A DNA stretch of 64,000 nucleotides from an uncultured Mollicutes bacterium (GTDB lineage: Bacteria > Bacillota_I > Bacilli_A > RFN20 > CAG-826): positions 1 to 64,000 of the forward strand of contig CAMESG010000001.1 in the NCBI GenBank assembly GCA_945936135.1. The letters run 5' to 3'. The notes beneath the pieces are model-generated. The model had not been told where the DNA came from. It saw only the letters and a program-made list of their open reading frames with translations, and ran no database searches. This document shows, piece after piece, positions 56,412 to 64,000 of the stretch (position 1 is its first letter; every line of letters begins with the position of its first letter). A program made the translations under genes and the position numbers.

Positions 56412-58283
56412 TTAGGACTTCGAGATAGCTAGATCAAGAATCGCTTTAGGTGTCAGTCCGTATTCTTTAAGGGTTTTCGCAGGTTTCAAAGCCTGAAGGA
56501 AGGCAACGGGCAACGCCTTCGCGGTGACCGACCCTCGATAACCCATCGACATCAAAGCCGCCATGAATTCTTCGGCAAAGCCACAGGAAGTTGAATACGA
56601 ATCATAAATAACGATGGATTCATAGGTTTTCGCGTATTCGACCAACGATTTAACGGTTGGGTGGAGAATCAACGGGCAAACGATGGAAACCTTTGCATCA
56701 AAGATGGATCGCAAAGCTTCAAGTTCTCTTGCTTTCGGGCCAACGGCAAGGACGAGAACCTTCTTGTTCTCTTCTTCGTGAAGAATGCGATAGGAAGAAA
56801 AGGTTAGGGAACGATCGAACTTTTCCGCTTTCAAAACCATCTCGCGAGGGATACGAATTCCAAAAATCCCGTGCTCCCCAAGGGAATATTCGTAAAGCAT
56901 CTTGGCTTCTTCCATATCCGAAGGCATCGAAAGCATGACGTTCGGAATGGATTTCAGAAATCCTTCGTCATAAATGCCTTGATGGGTCTCACCGTTAGCA
57001 CCCACGAGGCCGGACCTCTCGATCAATAAGGTCAGATTTGCGCCCATGCGTGCACAATCGTGTGAAATCTCGTCGTAAGCGCGCTGTAAAAAGGTGCTGT
57101 AAATATTGACGATAGGATGGAAACCGGAGATAGAAAGAGCACCTGAAAAAGTTAGAGCATGCTCTTCGGAAATTCCAAGATCAACACTACGATTCGGATA
57201 GGCGGCAAAGACATCTTCAAAATTGGCCCCTTTAAGCGTTGCCGCGGTGATAACAACAGCTTTTTCATTCTTTTCCATGACTTCTTTGGTCAATGAAGCG
57301 TAGAAATTCGACCAAGAAATAAAGCCGGGATGTATGTTTTTTGGCTTTGAACTTTCGATATCAAAGGGAGTAACGCCATGCCAGTAGCCGTCTTTATCCT
57401 TCTCCGCGGGGCCGTAGCCCTTGCCTTTTTGGGTTCGGACGTGCACAACGACGGGTTTATTCGTCTTTTTGGCTTTGATGAGGGCTTTTTCGATCTGTTT
57501 TTCGTTGTGTCCATCGACGAGTCCGATATAAACAAAGCCAAGGTTTTCGAAAATGTTGAAGGAAATAAGCTTCCTTTTCATCCAGTTTTTGAATTTCGTG
57601 AGCGTTTCGAGGATCTTTCTACGTATCTTTCCCTTGGAAAGGAACGCTCGGAAGCCCCTTTTTAGGCTTAAGTATCCATGCGCGGAAGAGATTTGTCTAA
57701 ACAATTGACCGATGCCGCCGACACTTTTTGTAATCGACATGTCGTTGTCGTTCAAAACGACGATCACCCGGTCTTTATGACCTCCTATGCTGTTCAAAGC
57801 TTCAAAAGAAAGCCCGTTAGCGATGGAAGCATCCCCGACAACAGCAATGATCTCGTAATCTCCGCCATTCATCGTTCGCGCGGCTCTAAAAGCATCCGCC
57901 GCAGAGAGAGCAGTAGAGGAATGGCCTGCATCATATGGATCGTATTCGGATTCTTTCCTAGATTGAAATCCGATGATACCGTTCTCTTTATTTAATAAGG
58001 AAAGATCGCGCCCGGTCAGCATTTTATGGGCATAAGATTGATGGCCGACGTCGAAAATAAGCTTATCTTTGGGGAAGTCAAAGACTCGATGCAAGGCCAC
58101 GGTCGTTTCAACGAGGCCGAGATTGCTAGACAGATGTCCGCCTTGATTCGAAGTAACTTCGAGAATCTTTTGCCTAAGCACGTCACACGCTTGTTCTATT
58201 TGATTAGAATTCAACGAAGAAAGGAAAACCTTATCATTTAGGCTTTCAATTGTAATTTCTTTGGTCAATTCTTTTCTTTTCAT
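56412..58283 (-). CDS. dxs: 1-deoxy-D-xylulose-5-phosphate synthase
   Basis: First step of the MEP isoprenoid pathway; thiamine-diphosphate dependent. Conserved parts: GGHLSSNLG, DVGHQSYAHKMLTGR, the TPP motif from VVGDASIANG to NDNDMSI, the catalytic Glu region SEEHALTFSGAL, and the DXS-type C-terminal domain. 623 residues. It follows xseB, as in Bacillus, but ispA is missing between them. The 31-base gap to xseB holds a TAGTAGTTT element next to the ATG. There is no ribosome site. Confidence 0.96.
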   Translation of the reverse strand: MKRKELTKEITIESLNDKVFLSSLNSNQIEQACDVLRQKILEVTSNQGGHLSSNLGLVETTVALHRVFDFPKDKLIFDVGHQSYAHKMLTGRDLSLLNKENGIIGFQSRKESEYDPYDAGHSSTALSAADAFRAARTMNGGDYEIIAVVGDASIANGLSFEALNSIGGHKDRVIVVLNDNDMSITKSVGGIGQLFRQISSAHGYLSLKRGFRAFLSKGKIRRKILETLTKFKNWMKRKLISFNIFENLGFVYIGLVDGHNEKQIEKALIKAKKTNKPVVVHVRTQKGKGYGPAEKDKDGYWHGVTPFDIESSKPKNIHPGFISWSNFYASLTKEVMEKNEKAVVITAATLKGANFEDVFAAYPNRSVDLGISEEHALTFSGALSISGFHPIVNIYSTFLQRAYDEISHDCARMGANLTLLIERSGLVGANGETHQGIYDEGFLKSIPNVMLSMPSDMEEAKMLYEYSLGEHGIFGIRIPREMVLKAEKFDRSLTFSSYRILHEEENKKVLVLAVGPKARELEALRSIFDAKVSIVCPLILHPTVKSLVEYAKTYESIVIYDSYSTSCGFAEEFMAALMSMGYRGSVTAKALPVAFLQALKPAKTLKEYGLTPKAILDLAISKS

Positions 58284-58285
58284 AC

Positions 58286-58299
58286 TATAAAACTACTAA
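58286..58299 (-). repeat. TTAGTAGTTTTATA element between xseB and dxs
   Basis: A copy of the dispersed motif, beginning 16 bases after the xseB stop in the sense direction and ending 3 bases before the dxs ATG. Confidence 0.5.
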
Positions 58300-58314
58300 T
58301 ACTATACTAGAATA

Positions 58315-58509
58315 CTATTGTTTTTCCGAAAGGGCTTTCATTTTCTCTTTTGCTTCGTTTAGTTCACCCGTGAGTTCTTTAACCAAGGCGTTGCCCTCTT
58401 CGAACAACTTGTAAACATCTTCTAACGGAAGGCTTTGGTTTTCCATGGCTTGAACGATCTCTTCTACTCTTTTCAAACGTTCTTCGAAGGGTCTCTTTTC
58501 ATTTTCCAT
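58315..58509 (-). CDS. xseB: Exonuclease VII small subunit
   Basis: Small subunit of exonuclease VII. 64 residues with the family core PFEERLKRVEEIVQAMENQS, then LEDVYKLFEEGNALVK: two amphipathic helices that pack on XseA. The ATG lies inside the end of xseA (11-base overlap). Confidence 0.95.
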   Translation of the reverse strand: MENEKRPFEERLKRVEEIVQAMENQSLPLEDVYKLFEEGNALVKELTGELNEAKEKMKALSEKQ

Positions 58510-59719
58510 TGTTGATCTCCTTTGCTTCGACGCGGCTAATTACCGTACCGTCACGCAATATCGTGCGAATAATGCTACCTTTTTTCAAATTATAAGCCTT
58601 TTGAATGGGCTTTCCATCTTCTCCGAGCGTCATCGTGTATCCGCGGTTTAAAACATGCTTGGGACTTAAGGCATCTAGTCTTTCTTTCAAAGAGGAAACC
58701 CGATGTGTTTTCTCAGCCAAAGTACGATCCGAATACACCGCCAATAACTTCGATGCCTGAGAGAGGCGCTTTTCGGTCTCCAAATAGATATTCTCGGGCT
58801 TTTGAAGAACGGGACGGTTCGCCAAAGAAGCCAATTCCTTCTCTAAGCGTTCGATTTTATGGGCGATCAGGTAAACCATTCGGCCTTGGGCTTCATCCAA
58901 TTGCCGTTCAATCTCATTTTGATCTGGCACTGCTGCTACGGCGGCCCCCGTCGGGGTTGAAACTCTTAAATCGGAGACGAAATCGACCAAGGTGGTATCG
59001 ACTTCGTGACCAACCGCCGAAATCACAGGAATCGGGCAAGAAGCGACGGCACGGACGAACTCTTCATCGTTGAATGCCCCTAAATCCTCATTAGAGCCGC
59101 CGCCGCGGCCGATGATAATGGTATCGACTTTCGCCTCGATCGCCTTTGAAAGTGCGCTTAGAAGGCTTTTTGGAGCCCCTTTCCCCTGAACAAGGCTCGG
59201 GAAGGTCTTCATCTCCGTCAAAGGCCAGCGAAGCACGAGATTCGTTAGAATGTCCTTCATCCCCGCGGATCCCTGGCCGGCGATGACGCCGATCGAGGCA
59301 GGAAAAAGGGGTATTTTCCGCTTGCGGCTTTCGTCAAAGAGGCCTTCCGCCGCTAGCTTCTTCTTCAATTCTTCGAGCTTAAGCAAGGCTTCGCCTTTGC
59401 CAAAAGGCTCGATGGATAGAACCGAAAGCTGGTATTGACCTCGCCCCGGATAGATTCCAACGCGGGAGGTCGCCAAAACATCGTCGCCATCCTTCGGGAG
59501 TCCCTTGCCAAGGAAGCGCATCTTCTCCACTTGGCTTGCCCACATCACACAAGAAACCAAGGCGCGATCGTCCTTTAACGAAAAATAGCAATGCCCCGAA
59601 GGATAGACTTTGAGGTTGCTGACTTCGCCTTTGACGACGATCGGATATGGGAAAAGGGATTCGATCCCCTGCTTTAAAAGAGAAGAGAATTCGCTGACGG
59701 AAAGAAAAGAGCGGCTCAT
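58499..59719 (-). CDS. xseA: Exonuclease VII large subunit
   Basis: Catalytic subunit of exonuclease VII, which degrades single-stranded DNA to oligonucleotides. An N-terminal OB fold (VKGEVSNLKVYPSGHCYFSL) is followed by the catalytic core IIIGRGGGSNEDLGAFNDEE and SAVGHEVDTTLVDFVSD, then a coiled coil and a short C-terminal beta segment (VLNRGYTMT). 406 residues, slightly short. It overlaps nusB by 4 bases; folD, usual between them, is absent. Confidence 0.97.
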   Translation of the reverse strand: MSRSFLSVSEFSSLLKQGIESLFPYPIVVKGEVSNLKVYPSGHCYFSLKDDRALVSCVMWASQVEKMRFLGKGLPKDGDDVLATSRVGIYPGRGQYQLSVLSIEPFGKGEALLKLEELKKKLAAEGLFDESRKRKIPLFPASIGVIAGQGSAGMKDILTNLVLRWPLTEMKTFPSLVQGKGAPKSLLSALSKAIEAKVDTIIIGRGGGSNEDLGAFNDEEFVRAVASCPIPVISAVGHEVDTTLVDFVSDLRVSTPTGAAVAAVPDQNEIERQLDEAQGRMVYLIAHKIERLEKELASLANRPVLQKPENIYLETEKRLSQASKLLAVYSDRTLAEKTHRVSSLKERLDALSPKHVLNRGYTMTLGEDGKPIQKAYNLKKGSIIRTILRDGTVISRVEAKEINNGK

Positions 59720-60171
59720 GCGAGCCTCTCGGTTAGGACGTTGTCCAGGATGCCGTTGACGAACTTGTAGTCCTTTTCGCCAAGGTATTTTTTGGCAAGA
59801 CGAACGGCGATGTCGATCACGACCCCTTTGTTCACCTCGGGATCGATGAAATTGTAATGGACGTAAGAGAGCAGAAGGATGGATTGGCTAAGGCGCGGAA
59901 GGCGGTCAAAGGTCCATTTCCTTAGATGGGGCGTATAGATTTCCTTGATCTCCGCCAAATGCTTCAAGGTCAAAACAACGCTCGCTTTAATGAAATAGTC
60001 GCATTCTTCGTAGGGACGCTCGCAAAGTGAGGAGACAATTGCTTCGACGTCGACCGATTCGCCCATATCAAGATAGGTCAAGGCATCGTAGATCGCGGTC
60101 ATGGCCAAGGGTTGCAAGGCGTTGCGCGACATCTGTTCGTTCACCATTTCGTTTTCCATACAAAGATCCAT
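59716..60171 (-). CDS. nusB: Transcription antitermination factor NusB
   Basis: Binds boxA RNA with S10 (NusE) for rRNA antitermination. 151 residues, all helical, with a QPLAMTAIYDALTYLD start, TFDRLPRLSQSILLLSYVHY and DYKFVNGILDNVL; all are family landmarks. The start could be 60171 or the ATG at 60159; neither has a clear ribosome site. A TAGGAT box lies 15 bases upstream of 60171. The neighbours are yqhY upstream and xseA downstream. Confidence 0.93.
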   Translation of the reverse strand: MDLCMENEMVNEQMSRNALQPLAMTAIYDALTYLDMGESVDVEAIVSSLCERPYEECDYFIKASVVLTLKHLAEIKEIYTPHLRKWTFDRLPRLSQSILLLSYVHYNFIDPEVNKGVVIDIAVRLAKKYLGEKDYKFVNGILDNVLTERLA

Positions 60172-60245
60172 TGCTAAAAGCGCCTTATCCTAGCACACCC
60201 GCCCAAGAGTTGCACCTTGAAACGATGTTTTCATAGACCTAGTAC

Positions 60246-60272
60246 GAAAAAGCCGGCTATTTCGGGCCGGCG
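60246..60272 (-). terminator. yqhY terminator
   Basis: GCCGGC arms (60252-60257 and 60266-60271) with an 8-base loop. On the minus strand a T run follows. It separates yqhY from nusB. Confidence 0.9.
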
Positions 60273-60288
60273 TTTCGTTCAACGAATG

Positions 60289-60639
60289 TTATTTTAGATC
60301 AACGACGCGGATTCTTACTTCGCAAGGCAGGCCTTCGCAGGCGATGTGCAGGGCCTCGATCACCTTTCCTTGGATGCGGAGGCAGACTTCGCGCACTTCG
60401 CAGTTCTTGGAAAGGATCAAGTCCATTCGGATCACGGCTTTGCCGTTGACGAGATTCGTCTGCACGCCGCCTTTCAGCTCGAAAAGCGATTGGAGAATGC
60501 TTTTGCGGCCGCCTTTATCGGAAGCGATATGGACGCCGTCGATGTCCTTGACGACGCGCATGACGATCGAGGTAATGGCCTCGGTGCTGATGCACATCTT
60601 CCCGTAGGAAGAATAGTTGTTGATCGTTAGATAGGCCAT
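60289..60639 (-). CDS. yqhY: Asp23/Gls24-family protein (YqhY)
   Basis: 116-residue DUF322 protein: TINNYSSYGKMCISTEAITS at the start, the GVHIASD middle and repeated beta/alpha units. Placement directly before nusB identifies it with YqhY of Bacillus, whose loss affects acetyl-CoA carboxylase activity; accB and accC are not adjacent here. The ribosome site is GGAGG. A terminator follows, and tkt ends 14 bases upstream of its start. Confidence 0.9.
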   Translation of the reverse strand: MAYLTINNYSSYGKMCISTEAITSIVMRVVKDIDGVHIASDKGGRKSILQSLFELKGGVQTNLVNGKAVIRMDLILSKNCEVREVCLRIQGKVIEALHIACEGLPCEVRIRVVDLK

Positions 60640-60653
60640 GGTTTTTAGCCTCC

Positions 60654-62639
60654 TTACTTAAGGAACGAAGCGACTTTCTTGGCGACTTCTTCTTTCGTGA
60701 AGCCAAAATGTGCCAGGACGTCTTTGTCTTTGCCGGATGCCCCGTAGGTATCGACCCCGATATGGAATTTCGCTAGATCGCCCCAACCGAAGGTCGAGCC
60801 CATCTCCAAGGAGACGCACTTGTCTCGCGGCAAGCAAAGGATCGCATCTTGCTCCTTTTCATCAAGAGCAAGGAAACGCTCAAGGCAAGGCATGGAAACA
60901 ACGTTGACCAAGATCTTTTGCCCTTCAAGGATCTTGGCGGCGTCGAGCGCGAGGCTCACTTCGCTGCCGGTCGCGAGGATCGTAAGGGCGGCGTTATCGA
61001 CCTTGCGGACGAGATAACCGCCTTTTTCAACGGCTTTTTCACTCGTTTCTTCCAAGATCGGAAGGTTTTGACGGGAGAGAATCAAGGCGGTTGGGGTCTT
61101 CTTGCTCTTCACGGCCAATTTCCAGGCGCCTTCGGTCTCTTTCGCGTCCGCCGGACGGATCACTTGGAGATTCGGGATCGCGCGGAGCGCCGCCAAATGC
61201 TCGATCGGCTCATGGGTCGCGCCATCTTCGCCAACCGCGAGGGAATCGTGGGTAAAGAGGAAGATTGAAGGAATCTCTTCCATCGCCGCCATCCGGATCG
61301 CGGGCTTGCAATAATCCGTGAACACGAAGAACAAGGCGCAATAAGGAAGCAAGCCGCCATGGAGGAGGATGCCGTTCACCGCGCTTGCCATCCCGAATTC
61401 GCGGATGCCGAAATGGACGTCGCGTCCTTCGGGGTGGGTGGGAGAGAACATGACGCTTCCTTTGATGTTGGTCTTGGTGGAACCCGCAACGTCCGCGGAT
61501 CCACCGAAGGTGAATGGGCAAGAAGCGTAGAGGCGTTCAAGGAATTTGCCACTCGAAGCGCGGGTTGCTTCCGCCTTTAGCTCGCCATAATCGCGAGAGG
61601 CAGGGAGATAGTTTTCGAATTTGCCTTCAAAGGCATCGTCGAAGCGCTTCATCTCTTCCGGGTGATAGGAAGCGTAGACTTTCTTCGCTTCGTTATAGGC
61701 TTCGTGGGCCTTTTGGCCACGAGCTTTGAAGGTGCTTTCAAAGAGGGCGTAGACCTCTTCCTTCACCGTGAAGGGCGGTTCATCGTAACCGTAACTCTTC
61801 TTGGCGTAGGCTCCGTCTTCTTCGCCCAAGGGAGAACCATGGGTCTTGCAGGAGCCTTCGTTCTTCGATCCTTTGCCGATCACCGTGTGGAAAAGGATAA
61901 CCGAAGGAAAGGTCGTTTCTTTCTTGGCTTTCGCGATCGCCGCGGACATTTCTTCGACCGAATCGCCGTTTTGGACTTCGATGACGTTCCAATTCTCCGC
62001 CAAGAAGCGGAGCTTAAGGTTGCTATCTTCCGAATCGCTCGTCGGGCCATCGAGGGTCGAGGTGTTTAAGTCGGCGAGGAGGATCAACTTGTTGAGGCGA
62101 TAATGCCCGGCCAGGGAGATCGCTTCGTGGCTGATGCCTTCTTCCAAACAGCCATCGCCGCAAAGGACGTAGGTGTAATGGCCGAAGAACTTGCCGGAAT
62201 TCGGATATTGGGCGGCAACCGCCTTTTCGGCGATCGCCATGCCAACGGCCTGGGCGATGCCTTGGCCCAAAGGTCCGCTTGTGGCATCAACGCCCGGCGT
62301 AAGCGTGACTTCGGGGTGGCCCGGGGTCAAGCTGCCGAGTTGGCGGAAATTCTTAAGATCGTCGAGAGACAGGGCGTATCCCGAAACGTGAAGCATGCTA
62401 TAAAGCAAGGCGCTCACGTGGCCGCTAGAAAAGACCAAGCGATCGCGGTTGATCCACTTAGGATCGCTAGGATCGGCGACGAGGTGGTCGCGGAATAAGG
62501 CGACCATGGCGGGGGTAGCGTCAAGCGCCATGCCCGGGTGACCGCTATTGGCCTTGTTGATCATGTCGATCAATAAGGCGCGAATCGAGGCGACGGCGAA
62601 CAGCGTTTCTTTCGAATCTTTCTTTTTTAGCAGTTGCAT
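60654..62639 (-). CDS. tkt: Transketolase
   Basis: Thiamine-diphosphate enzyme moving two-carbon units between pentose and hexose phosphates. SGHPGMALDATP, the TPP motif from CGDGCLEEGIS to LADLNTS, and GIREFGMASAVNGI are all typical. I chose the ATG at 62639, with AGGAG upstream (661 residues); the frame is open to 62690 inside aspS. It lies 10 bases after aspS. It links the deo genes and DXS substrates to central metabolism. Confidence 0.96.
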   Translation of the reverse strand: MQLLKKKDSKETLFAVASIRALLIDMINKANSGHPGMALDATPAMVALFRDHLVADPSDPKWINRDRLVFSSGHVSALLYSMLHVSGYALSLDDLKNFRQLGSLTPGHPEVTLTPGVDATSGPLGQGIAQAVGMAIAEKAVAAQYPNSGKFFGHYTYVLCGDGCLEEGISHEAISLAGHYRLNKLILLADLNTSTLDGPTSDSEDSNLKLRFLAENWNVIEVQNGDSVEEMSAAIAKAKKETTFPSVILFHTVIGKGSKNEGSCKTHGSPLGEEDGAYAKKSYGYDEPPFTVKEEVYALFESTFKARGQKAHEAYNEAKKVYASYHPEEMKRFDDAFEGKFENYLPASRDYGELKAEATRASSGKFLERLYASCPFTFGGSADVAGSTKTNIKGSVMFSPTHPEGRDVHFGIREFGMASAVNGILLHGGLLPYCALFFVFTDYCKPAIRMAAMEEIPSIFLFTHDSLAVGEDGATHEPIEHLAALRAIPNLQVIRPADAKETEGAWKLAVKSKKTPTALILSRQNLPILEETSEKAVEKGGYLVRKVDNAALTILATGSEVSLALDAAKILEGQKILVNVVSMPCLERFLALDEKEQDAILCLPRDKCVSLEMGSTFGWGDLAKFHIGVDTYGASGKDKDVLAHFGFTKEEVAKKVASFLK

Positions 62640-62649
62640 GGGGTTTCTC

Positions 62650-64000
62650 CTATTCTTGTTCTTCTTCGTCTTTGATTTGGATGCCGACATCGTTAAGCGC
62701 TTGTTCGCTTGCTCTGCCCGGGGCGTGCGAGGTTGGGTCGACTGCCTGCAAGTTCTTCGGAAAGGCGATGACGTCGCGGATGTTGTCGGTCCCGGCGAGG
62801 ATCATCGTCAGGCGTTCTAGCCCATAGGCGAGGCCGCCATGGGGCGGGGCGCCATAGGAGAAAGCATCGATGAACCAGCCAAATTTGGCTTTGACGTCTT
62901 CATCGCTTAGCCCAAGGAGGTTGAAGATCTTCCATTGGGTGTCATGATCGTAGATGCGGAGCGTTCCGCCGCCGCATTCATAGCCGTTGATGACGATGTC
63001 GTAGGCATAGGCCAAGACTTCTTCTGGCGCGGAATCGAGCAATTTGAGGTCTTCATCGCGCGGACGGGTGAAGGGATGGTGCTCGGCCGTATAGTGGCCA
63101 GGTTCCCCATCGACGGGGTCGAACATCGGGAAGTCCACGACCCAAAGGAGATCATAGGTGCCCGGTTGAATGAGATTGAGTTTCTTCGCGTAGAGGGCGC
63201 GAAGCGCGCCTAGACCGAAGTCGATCGCGCGGCGGTCATCGCTCGAAGCAAAGAGCAAAAGGTCGTCTTCCTTAAGGCCAAGGCCATCGATCAAGCGCTT
63301 CCCTTGCTCTTCGTTAAGGAATTTCGCAAAGGATCCCGATAAGACCCCATCGACAAGTTTCAAGGACAAAACGCCCTTGAGGCGGAACTTCCTCGCTTCG
63401 ATTTGCAAAGAATCCAAGACTTTGCGGCTTGTTTCCTTGCCTTGTCCCGGGATCACGATGCCTTTGATGTAGCTTGCGCCCTTGAAGCCATCGAAATCGA
63501 CACCTTCAAAATAGGTAGAAAGATCTTGGAGTTTCAAGCCGTAACGAGTATCTGGCTTATCCGAACCATAGACATCCATCGCCTCCCAATAGGGCATGCG
63601 GCGAAGCGGCAACTGCAGATCAATGCCTTTGATCTCTTTGAAGATCGTTTTCAAGAAGCCTTCGTTTAGGGCGAGGATCTGCTCTTGATCCAAGAAGGAA
63701 GTTTCGATATCGATCTGGGTGAATTCGGGCTGGCGATCGGCGCGAAGGTCCTCATCGCGGAAGCAACGGGCGATTTGATAATAACGTTCGACGCCGCCAA
63801 CCATCAAAAGCTGCTTCCAAAGCTGGGGGCTCTGGGGCAAGGCGTAGAAGGATCCATGGTGCAAACGGCTTGGGACAAGATAGTCTCTCGCGCCTTCTGG
63901 CGTCGCGAGGTTCAGGATCGGGGTTTCGACTTCCAAAAAGCGATGCTCATTGAAATAGCGATGCGTGATCTCGCAGATCTTGGCGCGGATGCGGAGGTTC
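62650..64000 (-). CDS. aspS: Aspartyl-tRNA synthetase, 3' part (partial)
   Basis: Class IIb synthetase. The visible 450 codons run from inside motif 1 (NLRIRAKICEITHRYF, FLEVETPIL) through motif 2 (CFRDEDLRADRQPEFTQID), the bacterial insertion (GAD) domain and motif 3 (GLAYGLERLTMILAG) to the stop. The N-terminal anticodon-binding domain lies beyond the window edge. It is directly followed by tkt. hisS, a common upstream partner, cannot be seen. Confidence 0.97.
   Translation of the reverse strand, partial: NLRIRAKICEITHRYFNEHRFLEVETPILNLATPEGARDYLVPSRLHHGSFYALPQSPQLWKQLLMVGGVERYYQIARCFRDEDLRADRQPEFTQIDIETSFLDQEQILALNEGFLKTIFKEIKGIDLQLPLRRMPYWEAMDVYGSDKPDTRYGLKLQDLSTYFEGVDFDGFKGASYIKGIVIPGQGKETSRKVLDSLQIEARKFRLKGVLSLKLVDGVLSGSFAKFLNEEQGKRLIDGLGLKEDDLLLFASSDDRRAIDFGLGALRALYAKKLNLIQPGTYDLLWVVDFPMFDPVDGEPGHYTAEHHPFTRPRDEDLKLLDSAPEEVLAYAYDIVINGYECGGGTLRIYDHDTQWKIFNLLGLSDEDVKAKFGWFIDAFSYGAPPHGGLAYGLERLTMILAGTDNIRDVIAFPKNLQAVDPTSHAPGRASEQALNDVGIQIKDEEEQE

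Overview
The window is a densely packed, gene-rich chromosomal segment of a low-to-mid GC member of the Bacillota (Firmicutes). The gene blocks are those of Bacilli: comEA-comEC-holA-rpsT, hrcA-grpE-dnaK-dnaJ, ybeY-cdd-era-recO-glyS, dnaG-rpoD-trmK, plsY<>parE-parC, yqeG-yqeH-yhbY-nadD/yqeK-rsfS, yqhY-nusB-xseA-xseB-dxs. The standard code is used: TGA ends many genes and Trp is TGG. The NadD-YqeK fusion, the missing neighbours (comEB, folD, ispA, dgkA, aroE) and the short intergenic gaps suggest a streamlined, uncultured Bacilli lineage close to Erysipelotrichales or the mollicute-adjacent RF39/RFN20 groups. That placement is inference. I see no rRNA, tRNA, CRISPR, prophage or insertion sequence.

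Layout. 1-3.7 kb: competence uptake genes comEA and comEC, then holA. 3.8-4.7 kb: a decayed membrane-protein gene. 4.8-7.3 kb (minus): rpsT and an acyl-adenylating ligase with its own carrier domain. 7.4-15.4 kb: fmt, a nuclease-helicase fusion, lepA, a Fic-like pseudoenzyme with a small membrane partner, and hemW. 15.4-15.9 kb: gene relic. 15.9-24.0 kb: heat-shock operon behind a CIRCE operator, a TM2-like protein, rsmE, an unknown gene and mtaB. 24.1-31.4 kb: rpmF, deoC, a C39-peptidase/membrane protein paired with a degenerate ATPase-like membrane protein, then ybeY-cdd-era-recO and glyS. 31.5-36.2 kb: dnaG, rpoD, a diverged sigma paralogue, trmK. 36.2-41.3 kb: ispH, a DEAD-box helicase, ispG, rpmG, efp, yneF. 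41.7-50.8 kb: plsY diverging from parE-parC, then the yqeG-rsfS ribosome/NAD cluster. 51.1-64 kb (minus): an incomplete ABC importer, deoB, xerD, dinB, dxs, xseB-xseA-nusB-yqhY, tkt and the 3' part of aspS.

Most genes serve information processing (primase, sigma factor, topoisomerase IV, ribosome assembly and modification, EF-P, EF4) and protein folding. The metabolic part centres on MEP isoprenoid synthesis (dxs, ispG, ispH), nucleoside salvage (deoB, deoC, cdd) feeding pentose phosphates (tkt), and phospholipid synthesis (plsY). The most unusual items are the tandem sigma-70 paralogue, the C39/degenerate-ATPase pair, the Fic-like pseudoenzyme pair, a set of apparently leaderless genes with a -10 box 6-10 nt before the start codon, and a recurring TTAGTAGTTTTTTA-type element that mostly lies just downstream of stop codons in the sense direction.
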